Below are positions 37,978-49,265 of a stretch of 64,000 bases of DNA, piece by piece (the stretch's first letter is position 1; each line of letters starts with the position of its first letter). Origin of the DNA: Trichomonas vaginalis G3 (Eukaryota > Parabasalia > Trichomonadida > Trichomonadidae); NCBI RefSeq assembly GCF_026262505.1, contig NC_067203.1:26331411-26395410 (forward strand). Direction: 5' to 3'. The notes under the pieces were generated by a model, which saw only the letters and a program-made list of their open reading frames with translations, did not search any database and was not told where the DNA came from. The translations under genes were made by a program, and so were the position numbers.

Positions 37978-39498
37978 TTACTTTGTTCTACTCTTCTTCT
38001 TTGGTGTCGCTTTTGGTAACTTGCCCTCTGCTTCAAGTTGTTGCATCTTTGCCTCATGTTCACCTAGTATGTTGTAAATTTCCCATGTCCTTTTTGCCTT
38101 TGGGCTCTGGTCGCCCATCTCAGGTAACCTATATCCTAGAAAGATTTTGTCATAGTTTGTATTTGAGTCTTCGCGTATTGTTTGCATGACTCTTTCCTGA
38201 GTTTCCGGTTCAAGCTCTTCAAACAGAGCTTGTCCATATGGAATAAGCTCGTTTCCAAATATATGTTTTTGTAGCCATTCTGGTTTTCTTTCCATGTTAC
38301 CAATAATATCTTTTGTGAATGGGAAAGCTTTTACCCAATGTTTCAGTCTTGCGTCATTTATTTCTGTAGTTGGTTTTATTTTGTCAAGGAACATGTTTTT
38401 CAATACTAACATTTCATTTGGTACTGTCCATTTGAGTTTTCTTAAATATTCATCCCTTCTCGGTTCATTGTCTGCAAAGTAAGTTTTTATGACATTTTGT
38501 AAACTTTCGTTTGCAAGGTCATGTACAATAGGTTCTCTTCCTTCTGTCTCCCTAACTTTCTTTCTAAACTCTTCACCAAATATACCATCTCTATGGTTCT
38601 GTGTAGTTCTTTGAGATAAATGTTCTAGAACGTCAGGTGTTATATTTCCATCAGCCATGTTCATTTCATACTGGTCCAAAATATCTGCATCTTTCATATC
38701 TTTCAATGGCATTAAAGCCGCGCTGAAAATACCAGCTATATCTGGTTCACCATTCACTTCCATTGCGTCTACAACTTCTTGGAATTGTGGTTGTAAGTTT
38801 ATGAACCACCTATCCGGATTAGCTTTATGACCCCATCTCATTGTAGTTCCATAGTCTGCAGAAACAAAAGTAGGTTTGTTTCCATATTGGTTAGGTTCTG
38901 AATGAACTTTAAACAATGTTTCATTTCTATATGTTTTGGTGAAATTTAACCTTTTATTTTCACCGAGTTCAGCCAAAGATTGAACGTTATATGGTCGTAA
39001 GTAAAAAGGATTGTTGTATTTGCGTACACTTTCTTTCAGTTCTTCCATTCTATGCTGAATATTTTCATCTGATGTTGGAGTCTTTTGTATGTCGGCGAAC
39101 ATTTTTCGATATTCTTCTACTATGTCAGCTGAATTTTTCTTAGACTCTTGGAAAGATTCCATATTCTCCGCATACTCTTGTTGAGGGTCAAGATTTTTCG
39201 GCTGTTCCAAATCTTCATCTAGTTCTGTGAAGTTAGTTTCCAAAGGAGGGACTTGTTCGTTTCCTTCTGGCTCTTCTAGCTGTTGTTGCTGAACTATTTC
39301 TTCCATGTCTGGTTGTATCTGAACTTCTTCCTGTGGAGTTTCTTGTACCTCATCTGCTGGCATTTCATATATTCCGAGACCGTTTTTAAAAAGTTCCCTA
39401 TCTAAGTCATCCGGACTCATAAACCTTTCTTCTTTCGTTCCGTCTCTATTTTTTACGCGTTTCATGAAGAGAGTTGAATTATCATTTAGCTCTGACAC
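37978..39498 (-). CDS. Glu-rich structural-type protein (506 aa)
   Basis: Intact reading frame. Residues 1-130 are Glu/Gln/Pro-rich and probably disordered; residues 130-480 are helical and charged; the Lys-rich end is KKKSRTK. At the aligned start, copy 1 has ATG but here the codon is GTG; the first in-frame ATG is 33 bases on (residue 12). Upstream, the previous gene runs almost in frame into this one. Function unknown; capsid assembly or core protein is a guess from position. Confidence 0.65.
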   Translation of the reverse strand: MSELNDNSTLFMKRVKNRDGTKEERFMSPDDLDRELFKNGLGIYEMPADEVQETPQEEVQIQPDMEEIVQQQQLEEPEGNEQVPPLETNFTELDEDLEQPKNLDPQQEYAENMESFQESKKNSADIVEEYRKMFADIQKTPTSDENIQHRMEELKESVRKYNNPFYLRPYNVQSLAELGENKRLNFTKTYRNETLFKVHSEPNQYGNKPTFVSADYGTTMRWGHKANPDRWFINLQPQFQEVVDAMEVNGEPDIAGIFSAALMPLKDMKDADILDQYEMNMADGNITPDVLEHLSQRTTQNHRDGIFGEEFRKKVRETEGREPIVHDLANESLQNVIKTYFADNEPRRDEYLRKLKWTVPNEMLVLKNMFLDKIKPTTEINDARLKHWVKAFPFTKDIIGNMERKPEWLQKHIFGNELIPYGQALFEELEPETQERVMQTIREDSNTNYDKIFLGYRLPEMGDQSPKAKRTWEIYNILGEHEAKMQQLEAEGKLPKATPKKKSRTK

Positions 39499-41143
39499 AA
39501 ATATCTTGGAGTAAATTCATTCATGTCATTTGGATGATATGCTATTAAATCATATCCCTTAGCGAGCTTGTATTTTCCAGGTTTGAAATTATATCCCATT
39601 TGGTGCTGAGCCATAAAGCTAAATAGGTTCGGGTCAGTATTTCCTTCCTTGAACTTTCTAATAGCTTCTTTATATCTGTCACTAAAGTCAAGAGTATCTG
39701 GGTAACCATAGTCTTCCTTAAGCATTTTTAAGAATTCTTGGTTTCCTTGTTCTCTACTTCTTTTATGTCCTTGCTCTGTTTGTGGTTGTTGCTGTGCAGT
39801 GTTTTGAACTGTTGGTTGTGGTGCAGTGTTTTGAACTGTTGGTTGTTGTGTTGGTTGTTGTGTTGGTTGTTGTGTTGGTTTTGGTGCATGCCTGTGTCTG
39901 TGTCCATGTGACGATGTAAATGTTTTAGGTAGTCCTGGTGCAGGTGCTTCTCTTGGAGGGTTTGGTGGTATATAAGTTCCACCAGCTGGCACATATGTTC
40001 CATCTGCAGCATAATGTCCTACCTGACTTTTCGTTTTTAAGAAAGCATTTACTAGGTCTGTTTTGGTCTGTTGTAACTCTTTTTCTTGACTTTCCACAAC
40101 AGTTGCTCTAACGGCGTCATAGGCACTTTGAACTGCCTGTCTCGTTGCTGCATCTGTTATTTTCGTCATATTTTGTGCTACTTCTCTTAACTCGTTGTCG
40201 AAACCTTCAGACTTCAGTTTCTTTCCAGATGAGAAGTCGTTCACTAGTTTCACCTTACTATGAAGAGCTTCGAAGGCGTTCTTAAAGTCAGCATTCATTA
40301 AAGCTTCATTTGAACTGTCTTCATCCGCTTGTATTTTTGTCCTTATTGACCCTATAAGTTGGGCTGCTTTGGCGTTGGCTTGGGCATCTAACCAGTCATT
40401 ATTAGCTTTTATATATTCTGCGCTTTTCATTGCCTTTTGCATGGCTGCGTCGTTATTTTTACTTTCTTGTGCTAAGTTTTCATACTGTACGGTTTGGTTT
40501 TGCAACTGTAAAAGTTTTTCTGCCTTTACATTTGCTTCAACTTCTTTTTTATACTCATCGCTATCCATATATGTCTTCAGGGCTTTTTTTTTATCTCTTC
40601 ATCTTTCAGTACTTTATATTGAGTAGTATGGTTTTTCAAATTTATAACATCTTGTTCCATTTTTGCTACTTCTGCTGCTTTTTCTGACACTTTTTTCGCA
40701 TATTCCTCTGTACTTAGTTCTTTCAGTTGTTCTTCTTTCTTCTTTTTCTCTACGTTTAACTCATTGAGTTTCTTTGTGTGTCTGTCATATTCTAGTTTCT
40801 TTTCGTTTTCACTTATTTGTTTCTGTATGTCTATGTTTGACTTTTTGACATCTGTTATTTGATTTTTGAGTGAACTCAAATTCATTTGACTTTGAGGGTT
40901 ATAAGCTGTTCCGTCTGCAGCTCCACCATAGCCTGCCATTTTCGCTAAAAGTGCCGCTCTTAAACCTCCACTCTGTGCACCAATAACTCGGTTTAAAAGC
41001 ATAGGGTTGCTTGACATTTGTTGCAACATAGTGGGGTCATTCATAATTTGTTGTTGCAACTGTTGTTGTGGTGTCAGTTTTACTATTGGATGTTTCAATG
41101 CTCTCTTCCTCTTACGTATATTCTTACGTAGCTTACGTGGCAT
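39486..41143 (-). pseudogene. Coiled-coil protein with basic N-terminus, one frameshift
   Basis: Start at 41143 (MPRKLRKN). The first 190 codons and the last 360 (39486-40568) are in two frames, separated by an indel in a T-run near 40585. Features are a basic head, a Gln-rich stretch, a long coiled coil, then a Pro/Gln/Thr repeat region (QQPTQQPT) and a conserved C-terminus. It overlaps the next gene's start by 13 bp. A scaffold or core role is only inferred. Confidence 0.6.
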
Positions 41144-41291
41144 TTTAAGTGAAGTAAAAAACAGTTTTTGACAGATGTTTATATGACACTTTTTGTTCAG
41201 CACAAAAAACTACTCGGTCAACGTGTTGTTAGTTTTGTAAAATAACCGTCCTATCTCCGTGCCTATGACGATGAAATCATGACAAATTCAT

Positions 41292-41341
41292 GAGGTGAGA
41301 AAAGAGGTGAGAAAACAGGTGAGATCTCACCTCTTCACCTA
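41292..41341. repeat. GATC-centred hexamer array B4 near the right terminus
   Basis: AGGTGA at 41293, 41305 and 41317; TCACCT at 41327 and 41335. Same hexamer as B1-B3 although 11 kb away, so the hexamer type is a property of the element copy. Two ACGAAGAAGT-TTGACAAAACAT units follow at 41364-41410. Confidence 0.9.
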
Positions 41342-41404
41342 AACATTATTTTTGTCTGATTTTACGAAGAAGTTTTGACAAAACATTTACGAAGAAGTCT
41401 TGAC

Positions 41405-41582
41405 AAAACATGAAAACATATATAATTTGTGAAAAGCGACACATTATATAATGTTTTCGACCCAGAAGAAGGCTTCTTCCCAGAAGCAAGGAGGAAGAAG
41501 AAGAGTCCTCCGAATATCAACTTCATTTATATTAAACATCATCAGGGCTAGAAGGCACGAAGTGCCTGGAAGCCCCACTACC
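41405..41582. repeat. Maverick copy 2 right terminal repeat
   Basis: Matches the inverted left terminus of copy 3 (55966-56105) with one insertion of about 55 bp. The outer 40 bp contain the GGCACGAAGTGCC hairpin. Poly(T) follows at 41583-41599. Confidence 0.8.
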
Positions 41583-41599
41583 TTTTTTTTTTTTTTTTA

Positions 41600-42406
41600 T
41601 ATTTCATATTTTTATCGATTTTTAAAGTTTTTGCGAAAAGTATTCAATTATTTTTGCTATTTGGTCGGGTAAATGTCAGATTTGCGACATTTTCTGATAT
41701 GATATTCAGATTCTACGTTGATAATAATGCTTATAGAACCCTCTTGCTATTGTGTCAAAATTGCGAAACCGATAGCAAAAATATCTCGCAATATCAAAAT
41801 TGAGATATTGAGTGAATTATGCATTATAGAGATTAAAAATATGATTTGTGAAAGCATCTCATCAGTTTCTAGCTAAATCGAAAGTAATTAATATCATATT
41901 CGATTAAAATGAAAAGGGAATAGTTTCATTATGCTTTAAATGACAGCCTTATAATATAATCATAGTTTTCGCTCAATATGCAGCATTTTTTTTTCGAAAT
42001 CTATGGTCAATGTCCTAAATACTGATTGCTTTGCATTCATATCTCTTACATTTTCTATACCCACATCACTATTCATTGCTATTCCTATCTTTTTCATTTT
42101 TGTTTGTTTCTCATAATTTCTCAAAAAACACGATAACTTGATATTTGTAAATATCATACTTTATAATGTAAATAAGAACTTGACCTATTAAGAAAAGCAG
42201 TAATGAAAAGAAAATCTGAAATTCATAAAAATTACAAGTTTCTGATGACAATTAGCTTAATTAAACCAGGTACAAGATTATATAATTGTATTTTCTATCC
42301 AATTATCCATATAATATCTTATCCAGAAAAAATAACTTGATCAATACCAAATGATTTTTTAACTAGTAAATAAAGTATTTTCTTTACACACACATTGTAT
42401 ATCATA
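41600..42406 (+). repeat. Diverged solo copy of the 0.8-kb hAT-like terminal repeat
   Basis: Aligns by eye along its whole length with the inverted repeat at 49266-50120 and most of 45822-46550, with many more differences than those two show to each other. It starts directly outside the Maverick poly(T) tract and stops where the GP63-flanking repeat begins. No gene seen. Confidence 0.75.
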
Positions 42407-42481
42407 GTTTTTTTGGTTTCGCAAAACATCCAAAAACAAATATGCTATAAAAGTGATAATTTTACCAAAACGAAACCCTTA
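42407..42481 (+). repeat. 75-bp inverted repeat left of the GP63 pseudogene
   Basis: Reverse complement of 45736-45813 with about ten differences; both contain GGTTTCGCAAAAC and AAAACGAAACCCTTA blocks. The two bound a 3.4-kb unit containing the broken GP63 gene. A shortened version of the motif is near 51455-51505, upstream of the second GP63 gene. Confidence 0.75.
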
Positions 42482-43064
42482 TTTTTACTAAAAATTAACG
42501 CTTTTGAATGAAATTCAAATGCGTCGCTTTTTCCTAAAATTGAAAAAATTGCGAATTCGCTCAAAAAATTGATTGTGTAATAAGTATACTTATGAGCTAA
42601 TTGGGAAAATCCCCAAATTGAGAAGACTTTCAATTTGCTCGGATGACTATTTTTAAATTAAAATTTAAAGACTTATTAAAACAAGTTCTTATATTAATAT
42701 TTCAAAGGAAATTTAAGATGATTCTTTGGAAGAAAACTTTCTGAATTTGAAGTCAATTGAAATTTCTGAACATATTTTGTTCAAAATATTTTCATTATGA
42801 AAAATTTTGGTTCGGAATTAAATTAAAGTTTAAAATTTATTCAAAACTCATTCAAAAACAAGTTTAATTGAATTCAATTAAAGTTTTCAATTTTGCAAAT
42901 TACCTCAGACTTTTCAGAGGATTGAGTTGCCACTCAATCCTCTGAAATAGTCTGTGGTAATTTTTAGTCTCTACACTATTTCAATATAAGCTCCATTTTT
43001 AAACAGTTTTTAAAAATCGAGCATTGAAAAGTGTGATGAGACTTTCGAATTAACTTCATTTTAA

Positions 43065-44947
43065 ATGTTGGCTGTATTATTTCTTGCTCAGAAACAGCCT
43101 AAAATACATAGGTGCATGCATGACAAGCTTGCAAAAGATGTTAAACTGATTGTGAACAATTCAACAAGTGCCAGAAAAACTCTTGGCAACCAAACATTTG
43201 AAAAAATAAGAATTCAATTTGATTATAGATTCATCGATAGCACATTTGAGGATTCTTTTATGTGCAAGGAGGAAAATCAAAAAATAACAATAGATGGTAA
43301 AGAATAAACCTGCAAAAATGATGGACTTGTAACAACAGAAAAACTTGAAAATCTGAAAGGTACACTTGAAAATGTAAAGAATTACCTTTCAGAACTTATC
43401 TATGTACAAAGAGAAACTAAGCCTTTTCAGCTTAAAAGCCGTCAAAATGACTTTACATATCCAAGTGAGGAAACTGTAACAGAATATGACTTGGTTGTCA
43501 CTGTTCTAAGTAGGCCTTTTGATGATGATTCAGACGCTCTTGCCATGGCTGCTCCATTGCAATCATTTGATAATTATCGTCCTGTTCAGGGATTTATCTA
43601 CTGCAACATACTCAAAGCACCAGTAAAGATCGAAAGTGAGACATCGAGTTCTAGATATTCATTCAACACATATTTACACGAAATGTTCCATGTATTAGCA
43701 TTCTCATTAGATTTATTCCCCATTTCCACCCAATTGGAGATAACACACCTCATAAGGATGCAACATGTGCTCTTAAAAAACTAGGAAAAGATATGACATT
43801 TTTAACAACACCATATGCTCATATTTTTGCAAAGAATCGTTATGGTGTCGATAAATTCATTGGTGATAATGGCGCTGAATGCCCAGCAGGCATTGAATTA
43901 GAGAACGGTGGAGGTGACAAAACAGCATTTAGTCATTTAGAAGCAAGAACAATGTTAGATGATATCATGATTGGCGTTAATCTTGGTCCAGATGAACAAG
44001 ATCAGGAGCCATTTAACCGAGTTTCAGATGCAACACTAGCAGTTCTTTTGGATACAGGTAATTATAAATTTGACTATAGAAAGGCATCTCCGATGATATG
44101 GGGAAACCCTGAATCAATCAACGGAAAACCAATCGAAAACTTTGCAATTGGTCCACCACAGACAACATTCCCATTCTCATATCTGGTATTTGAAGATCCA
44201 TATGGAACAGCATTGCCTAATTATAAAACAATTGGTCTGCTTCCATTAAGTGAAGTAGTTGCAAATGCTCATTGTGGCGAAAATAATGAAGATAAGGAAT
44301 ACTGTGATCATAAATCATTTTATAATCCAAAGAATTTAGACTCATACGGTGCATCAGATGTTTTTGATTACATGGTTTTCATTATACCATATATGACTTG
44401 CCCAAGTGGTAAAGGTGCAATGCGAGGACTTTCAGATTGTTATGATTATACATGTGATGGATATTCTTCTGTTAATTTTGATGTTAATGGTAAAAGTGTG
44501 AAATGCACTAAAGAATCAGATCCAGGATATGAGTATGATGATTATTCGGTTTTATGTGTTGATCCAGAGAGATTCTGCAGAACAGTTAAGTTGTTCGATA
44601 TGAAATTCAAGAAGAATCCATTTATTACTAATGTTGAACACTTAAGTAACACTGATCAAGGTCCAGGTTCAGATATAGCACCAGATGGAGTTTACGATCC
44701 ATCATCTTTCGGTCCAGAACCAACTCCAACAGAAGGATCTAACGATGGAATATCTGGAATTTGGAAGAAATACAAGCTTTACATTATAATTGGTGCTGCT
44801 GTAATAGTAGTTATTATCTTTGTTATAATTATTGCCGTATGCTGCAGGAAATCGAAGAAATCCAGCCATAACAAGAAGGGCAATAAGCATAAAAATCATC
44901 ATAAGAGGAGACATTCTAGTTCGGACTATGATGGAGATAAAGTTTAA
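43065..44947 (+). pseudogene. GP63-like (leishmanolysin, M8) metalloprotease pseudogene
   Basis: About 80% similar by eye to the intact gene at 53111-55066. A TAA at 43305-43307 and a one-base frameshift near 43715 break it. The zinc motif HEMFH (near 43678) and the later third-His region (SHLEARTMLDD) are both still present. The C-terminus has one transmembrane helix (YIIIGAAVIVVIIFVIIIA) and a Lys/His-rich tail. The stop is TAAA, which in this organism can double as the poly(A) signal. TCATTTTAA just before the ATG resembles an initiator. Confidence 0.85.
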
Positions 44948-45735
44948 ATATCATTAATATAATGTTTAAATTTGTTATTTTTTCAAGGATCATCATTAAT
45001 AGTTGAGCTTTATTTCAAAATTAATATCAAATGTTATATAAAATCATATTCTCTGCTCTCATTCTAATAATTATAGCGCGCCTTAACTTACTAATCATGA
45101 AAGAGTAAAACAAAATCCTTTATTCTGCAAAAAATCAATTATGAATTCGAATATACTTACATACAAGCTCTTTTTATTGGAAAACAATTCTATGAGTAAG
45201 TTTGAAATCAAGAATGGTTTTCTGTGATAAACACAGTTAAATTATTAAAAAAAAATACAAAATGATTTTTCTTAAACGATAGCATTGAGGCGTGAGCTAT
45301 ATCTGTCGGGTATAATTTCTACTTAAATTGAGATTTAAATAATAAATTTAATAAAATTATTTCTTGAAAAACAATAACTCCAGCATTATCCAATGAGTGT
45401 CAATACTTGTGAAATATCGTAAAGACATATTATTGCAAAAAAATGCTTCTTAAAAAATAAATAAAATGCGAAATCGCAGATTTGAAAAATGAAGTCAGAT
45501 TTTCTGCAACGTAAGCCATTCTGGCTAATTTTGTTCTAGGGATAATTTGACTGATGAGTTTCACATTAATCAGCGATCAAAAAGCTGACGTCTTAATTTT
45601 TCAATTGTTTATTTTGCTGTTCTCCATTTAAAAATATCTCCAAAATGCTTTGAGTTAGATGAGTTCAATTTTTGATATTTCATAAATCTTCAAATTGTGA
45701 GAAAATTACGAAGACTCAAATAAAGTGAAAATATG
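44948..45735. other. AT-rich non-coding stretch, no gene seen
   Basis: Downstream of the GP63 pseudogene up to the right inverted repeat. Only short chance ORFs; no RNA gene or further repeat recognised. Confidence 0.5.
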
Positions 45736-45813
45736 TAAGGGTTTCGTTTTGCTAAAATTGTCACTTTTATAGCGAATTAATTTTTGGTTGTTTTGCGAAA
45801 CCTAAAAAAAAAT
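45736..45813 (-). repeat. 75-bp inverted repeat right of the GP63 pseudogene
   Basis: Partner of 42407-42481. Directly adjacent to the left arm of the hAT-like element, which it truncates by about 125 bp compared with the right arm. Confidence 0.75.
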
Positions 45814-45821
45814 TCGATAGT

Positions 45822-46550
45822 CATGCTTATAGAACCCTCTTGCTATTGTGTCAAAATTGCGAAACCGATAGCAAAAATATCTCGCAATATCAAAAATGAG
45901 ACATTTGGTGAATTATGCATTATACAGATTGAAAATATGATTTTTGAAAACATATCATCATTTTATAGCTAAATCGAAAGTAATTAATATCATATTAGAT
46001 TAAAATGAAAAAGGAATAGTATCGTTATGCTTTAAGTGGCAGTTTTATAATATAATCATAATTTTAGCTCAATATACAACACCTTTTCGCAATATATGGT
46101 TAGCAACCTAAATTCTGATTGTTTTGAATTCATATATCTTACGTTTTCTATAATTACATCGCTATTCATCACCATTTCTATCTTTATCATTATTGTTTGT
46201 ATCTAATAATTTCTCAAAAAACATTAATACTTAATATTTGTAAATATCATACTTTATAACGTAAATAAGAACATTACCTATTATGAAAAACAATAATTAA
46301 AGAAAAATATGATAAGCTTTTATAAATGTAATTTTTAATATCTTATATTCAGAACATATAACTAGTAAATAAAGTACTTATTTTATACATACAACATAGG
46401 GCATAACACATCAAATGCTCAAATCTATTTTATTTTTATATAATATATCAATCAAAGCAAATTTACATTGTTTTGTTAGATATACTTTATTCGCATCGAA
46501 ATTGGCGCGTTTCTTTACAAAAGAGCTATTTTTTTCGTGATAAATAAAAT
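45822..46550 (+). repeat. Left long inverted repeat arm
   Basis: Inner boundary at the TTTCGTGATAAATAAAAT block; matches 49266-50000 inverted. Confidence 0.85.
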
Positions 46551-46591
46551 TTTTTATTCAACAATAACAAAAATAACAAAATAAAATAACT

Positions 46592-49108
46592 TCATACTGA
46601 ACCAGGTCTAATGTAATTGTACCGGAATCTATCTTTCACTAAAAGAGGAGCTAATTTCAAAATCATTATTGCATTACAAAGCCGATCGCCTGTTCTTGCC
46701 CTAAGTCCTGTTAAAAGATCTCTTAAGTCCTTGAAATCTCTTTCACGCATTGCTTCTGAAGCTGATATTGATGCGTATTTTTTGATCAAACTTGATAAAA
46801 GGGTAACATCGATCTCATCTGTTCCAATAGAAAGAGAAACCCCTTCCATGTAGTCCCAAAACATTTTAATATCGTAAATTGGATGATTTGGATTGAATTG
46901 TCCAGTTAGCCATTTGTCGACAATATAATTAATTTGTTGCCTTTCTTCTTGTGTTTTATTATTGAATACTGCAATGTCTTCAATAAATTGATAAATTTCA
47001 TTATTATCAATTTTGGGAAACTCAATAATATCATAGTTGAGCTCTGCTTCTGGAAAGAATACTTGATTGAGACTACTATTCTTTGCTTGCCTTGATTGCT
47101 CAATATGTATCTCTTCTGCATCCTCATGCAGGATCATTTCTGTTTGAACAGAATCTGAGCCGGTGTTGAGAATTGCAGGCTCTGGCATAACTTCTGTTTC
47201 TGCAATAAACTGTCTCTCTGCTTCATAATTGACATCAACATTATTTGGGAGGTCAGTATCATCTTCAAAACGATCGCTTTGATAGCGTACAAATTGGGCT
47301 GCTTGGTCGGCCAAACCGTCATTTCTGGCAGATTGTCCGGCCAAATTATTATCGTTGACCGCGAGTGAGTAAACATTAATTTTGGCAAAGCTGCTCTGAT
47401 TGTAATGAGGAACACCAGTAGTTTTGGAAATTACATTTGTAAATTTTCTTTTGAGTTCTGCTGATGTTAAATTCTTGATTTTTTGATGATTAAGGATTGC
47501 ATTAGCTTTTTTCAAACAATCTTGCTCACAATGCATAAGATTGTATTTTGTCTTGATTAATTCGAGTGCTTCACGCTTTTGACTGTTCTTCATTCTGTGA
47601 AACTCACGTCCAATATATGTGAATACAAAAAGCGCATATTGAATGTAACCATGTTTTGTTTGATACATCCTCTGATCCATCTGAGTTTTGAGGATATCAT
47701 AGAACGGCTGCAAATCTTGATGCATTACTTCCTGTGTCGATATTAAGGCGGAAAGTGTATATGGGAATACTTGAGCGATCGTAATATTATCGCTTTCGAG
47801 TTTCTGTGAAAGAAGCTTGAAGGCTGTTAAGAAGGATACGAGAGAAGGAGCGTAAACAAAAAGCACTTTCACGATTCCTTCAATGTGTTCGTGAATTTCT
47901 GGAACTTCACGAACATCTGCAGAAACAAGGAAATCGACGATTGATTCGACATGGAAGACTATCCAAGATGCAATGTCATACAAATTTGTCCAACGAGTTA
48001 AACAAACTGTTGGGCATCCACCTCCAAGTCGTGATGCAACAGGCTTGCTCGAGAAGATTTTTGAAAACAATTCGACATTTTGGCAAAATTTGTCGAATTT
48101 TGGACAGAGTTTTCTTGCATCATTAAGACAAAGGTGAAATGTATGACATCCACATGGAATGGCAAGATGTTCTGGTGCATTTTCAAGGACTGATGCAAGT
48201 GCAGACCATTGGACTCTGAGATTGTCTGCTACGAAACCAGCAACATCAATCTGGTAAAATCTTTTGAGAAAATCTGTGATGTGTGAAAGCGCATGTTCAT
48301 ACGCCACTTTAGTACCTGTAAAATTCGGGAATGTCTCTAATGGCATTGGCTTGAGCTGAGATGTTGCGCACATGATTGAACTCGTAAGATATGATCTTTT
48401 ACCGAGCTTTCCGGCATCGATCGCAACACCCACTGATTCTTCCTTTTTAAACTCCTTTAGCCAAAGATCTTTGTGCATTTTGGCCACACAAATAAAACGT
48501 TCTTGGAAGGAAGTACGTCTTGGGAGGTGACTGTCCAAAACCGCGCTCATATTACTAGTTCCTATATGTTTACGTCCAAGGTGCATTGCCATAATTAGAA
48601 CATTACGGAACAATTGATCATCCACCAAATCCATTGGTAAACTCCTTGAGGCAAAGAGGTACATAATTGCCAGTTCCATTGTATTTAAATCTTTTATACT
48701 TTTATCACAATCTTTTAAATCTTCAAAATATGCTTTGACATCCGGATCAATCTGGGGATTTTGACCTTGCTGGCCTTGATTTTGTTGTGTTTGATCTTGA
48801 TGGTCATCTTGATTCTGGTTTTGGACATCTGTACGCCTTGTTACATCGTAAAGTGTAGGTTGGCCAAAATAGTGCTGATGTTTGAGTGGATATGCTTCAG
48901 GATCTACTGTAGGCACTTTCTGAAGATGATATTTTGCGATATAGAAATCGCACTGGATGTCATTTTTAAAATGATTACACTGTAAATATGCATGATTTGA
49001 TTCATCGTAACAGTTAACAAAACCTTCAGGTGGTGGCTCTCGAGAGTCCGCCAAGGTAAGTTTCTTATATTTCTTATGGAGATATTTCCCAAGTGGTCTT
49101 TTTGTCAT
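46592..49108 (-). CDS. hAT-like transposase (838 aa)
   Basis: Intact. The N-terminus (residues about 35-75) has Cys/His spacing suggestive of a zinc-binding domain. A DDE-like region follows: VGVAIDAG (about 230), FVADNLRVQWSAL (about 295) and a nearby CGCHTFHLCLNDA (about 320), the C-H-x-x-L pattern of hAT enzymes. The C-terminus (REDR/RDFKDLRDLLTGLRAR-like segment, about 795) resembles the hAT dimerisation region. The fit is partial and another T. vaginalis-specific transposase family is possible. Residues 650-720 are acidic. Confidence 0.6.
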   Translation of the reverse strand: MTKRPLGKYLHKKYKKLTLADSREPPPEGFVNCYDESNHAYLQCNHFKNDIQCDFYIAKYHLQKVPTVDPEAYPLKHQHYFGQPTLYDVTRRTDVQNQNQDDHQDQTQQNQGQQGQNPQIDPDVKAYFEDLKDCDKSIKDLNTMELAIMYLFASRSLPMDLVDDQLFRNVLIMAMHLGRKHIGTSNMSAVLDSHLPRRTSFQERFICVAKMHKDLWLKEFKKEESVGVAIDAGKLGKRSYLTSSIMCATSQLKPMPLETFPNFTGTKVAYEHALSHITDFLKRFYQIDVAGFVADNLRVQWSALASVLENAPEHLAIPCGCHTFHLCLNDARKLCPKFDKFCQNVELFSKIFSSKPVASRLGGGCPTVCLTRWTNLYDIASWIVFHVESIVDFLVSADVREVPEIHEHIEGIVKVLFVYAPSLVSFLTAFKLLSQKLESDNITIAQVFPYTLSALISTQEVMHQDLQPFYDILKTQMDQRMYQTKHGYIQYALFVFTYIGREFHRMKNSQKREALELIKTKYNLMHCEQDCLKKANAILNHQKIKNLTSAELKRKFTNVISKTTGVPHYNQSSFAKINVYSLAVNDNNLAGQSARNDGLADQAAQFVRYQSDRFEDDTDLPNNVDVNYEAERQFIAETEVMPEPAILNTGSDSVQTEMILHEDAEEIHIEQSRQAKNSSLNQVFFPEAELNYDIIEFPKIDNNEIYQFIEDIAVFNNKTQEERQQINYIVDKWLTGQFNPNHPIYDIKMFWDYMEGVSLSIGTDEIDVTLLSSLIKKYASISASEAMRERDFKDLRDLLTGLRARTGDRLCNAIMILKLAPLLVKDRFRYNYIRPGSV

Positions 49109-49265
49109 TAATCAAAGTAAATGAACGACCAAGGTATTCAAAAAGTGGCCGAAAAGAGAGGAGAGAAAGAAAAGTAAAAAAGGAGTAAAAGAAATGACGA
49201 TATCTCCACGTCTGATCGGTATTTTTCGATTCTGACTGCAGAAATCGATTTTTTAGGGGATGTAG

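Larger units (their letters stand above)
17556..41599 (+). mobile_element. Maverick/Polinton copy 2, left-truncated
   Basis: A near-complete 24-kb element: fibre, integrase, polymerase B, accessory cassette, ATPase, helicase, capsid candidates and right terminal repeat. Compared with copy 3 it lacks the left terminal repeat, the methyltransferase and a small membrane gene. Orientation is the same as copies 1 and 3. Confidence 0.85.

Noticed and set aside
39728..40012. 94-aa His/Gln-rich ORF
   Set aside because: Shifted frame of the low-complexity region in the coiled-coil gene.
43491..43784. Separate small metalloprotease gene
   Set aside because: It is the middle piece of the broken GP63 gene, in frame with the piece before it and one shift away from the next.
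45784..45972. 62-aa ORF in the hAT arm, also present at 41740 and 49916
   Set aside because: The copies do not keep a common frame and the ORF is part of the terminal repeat.
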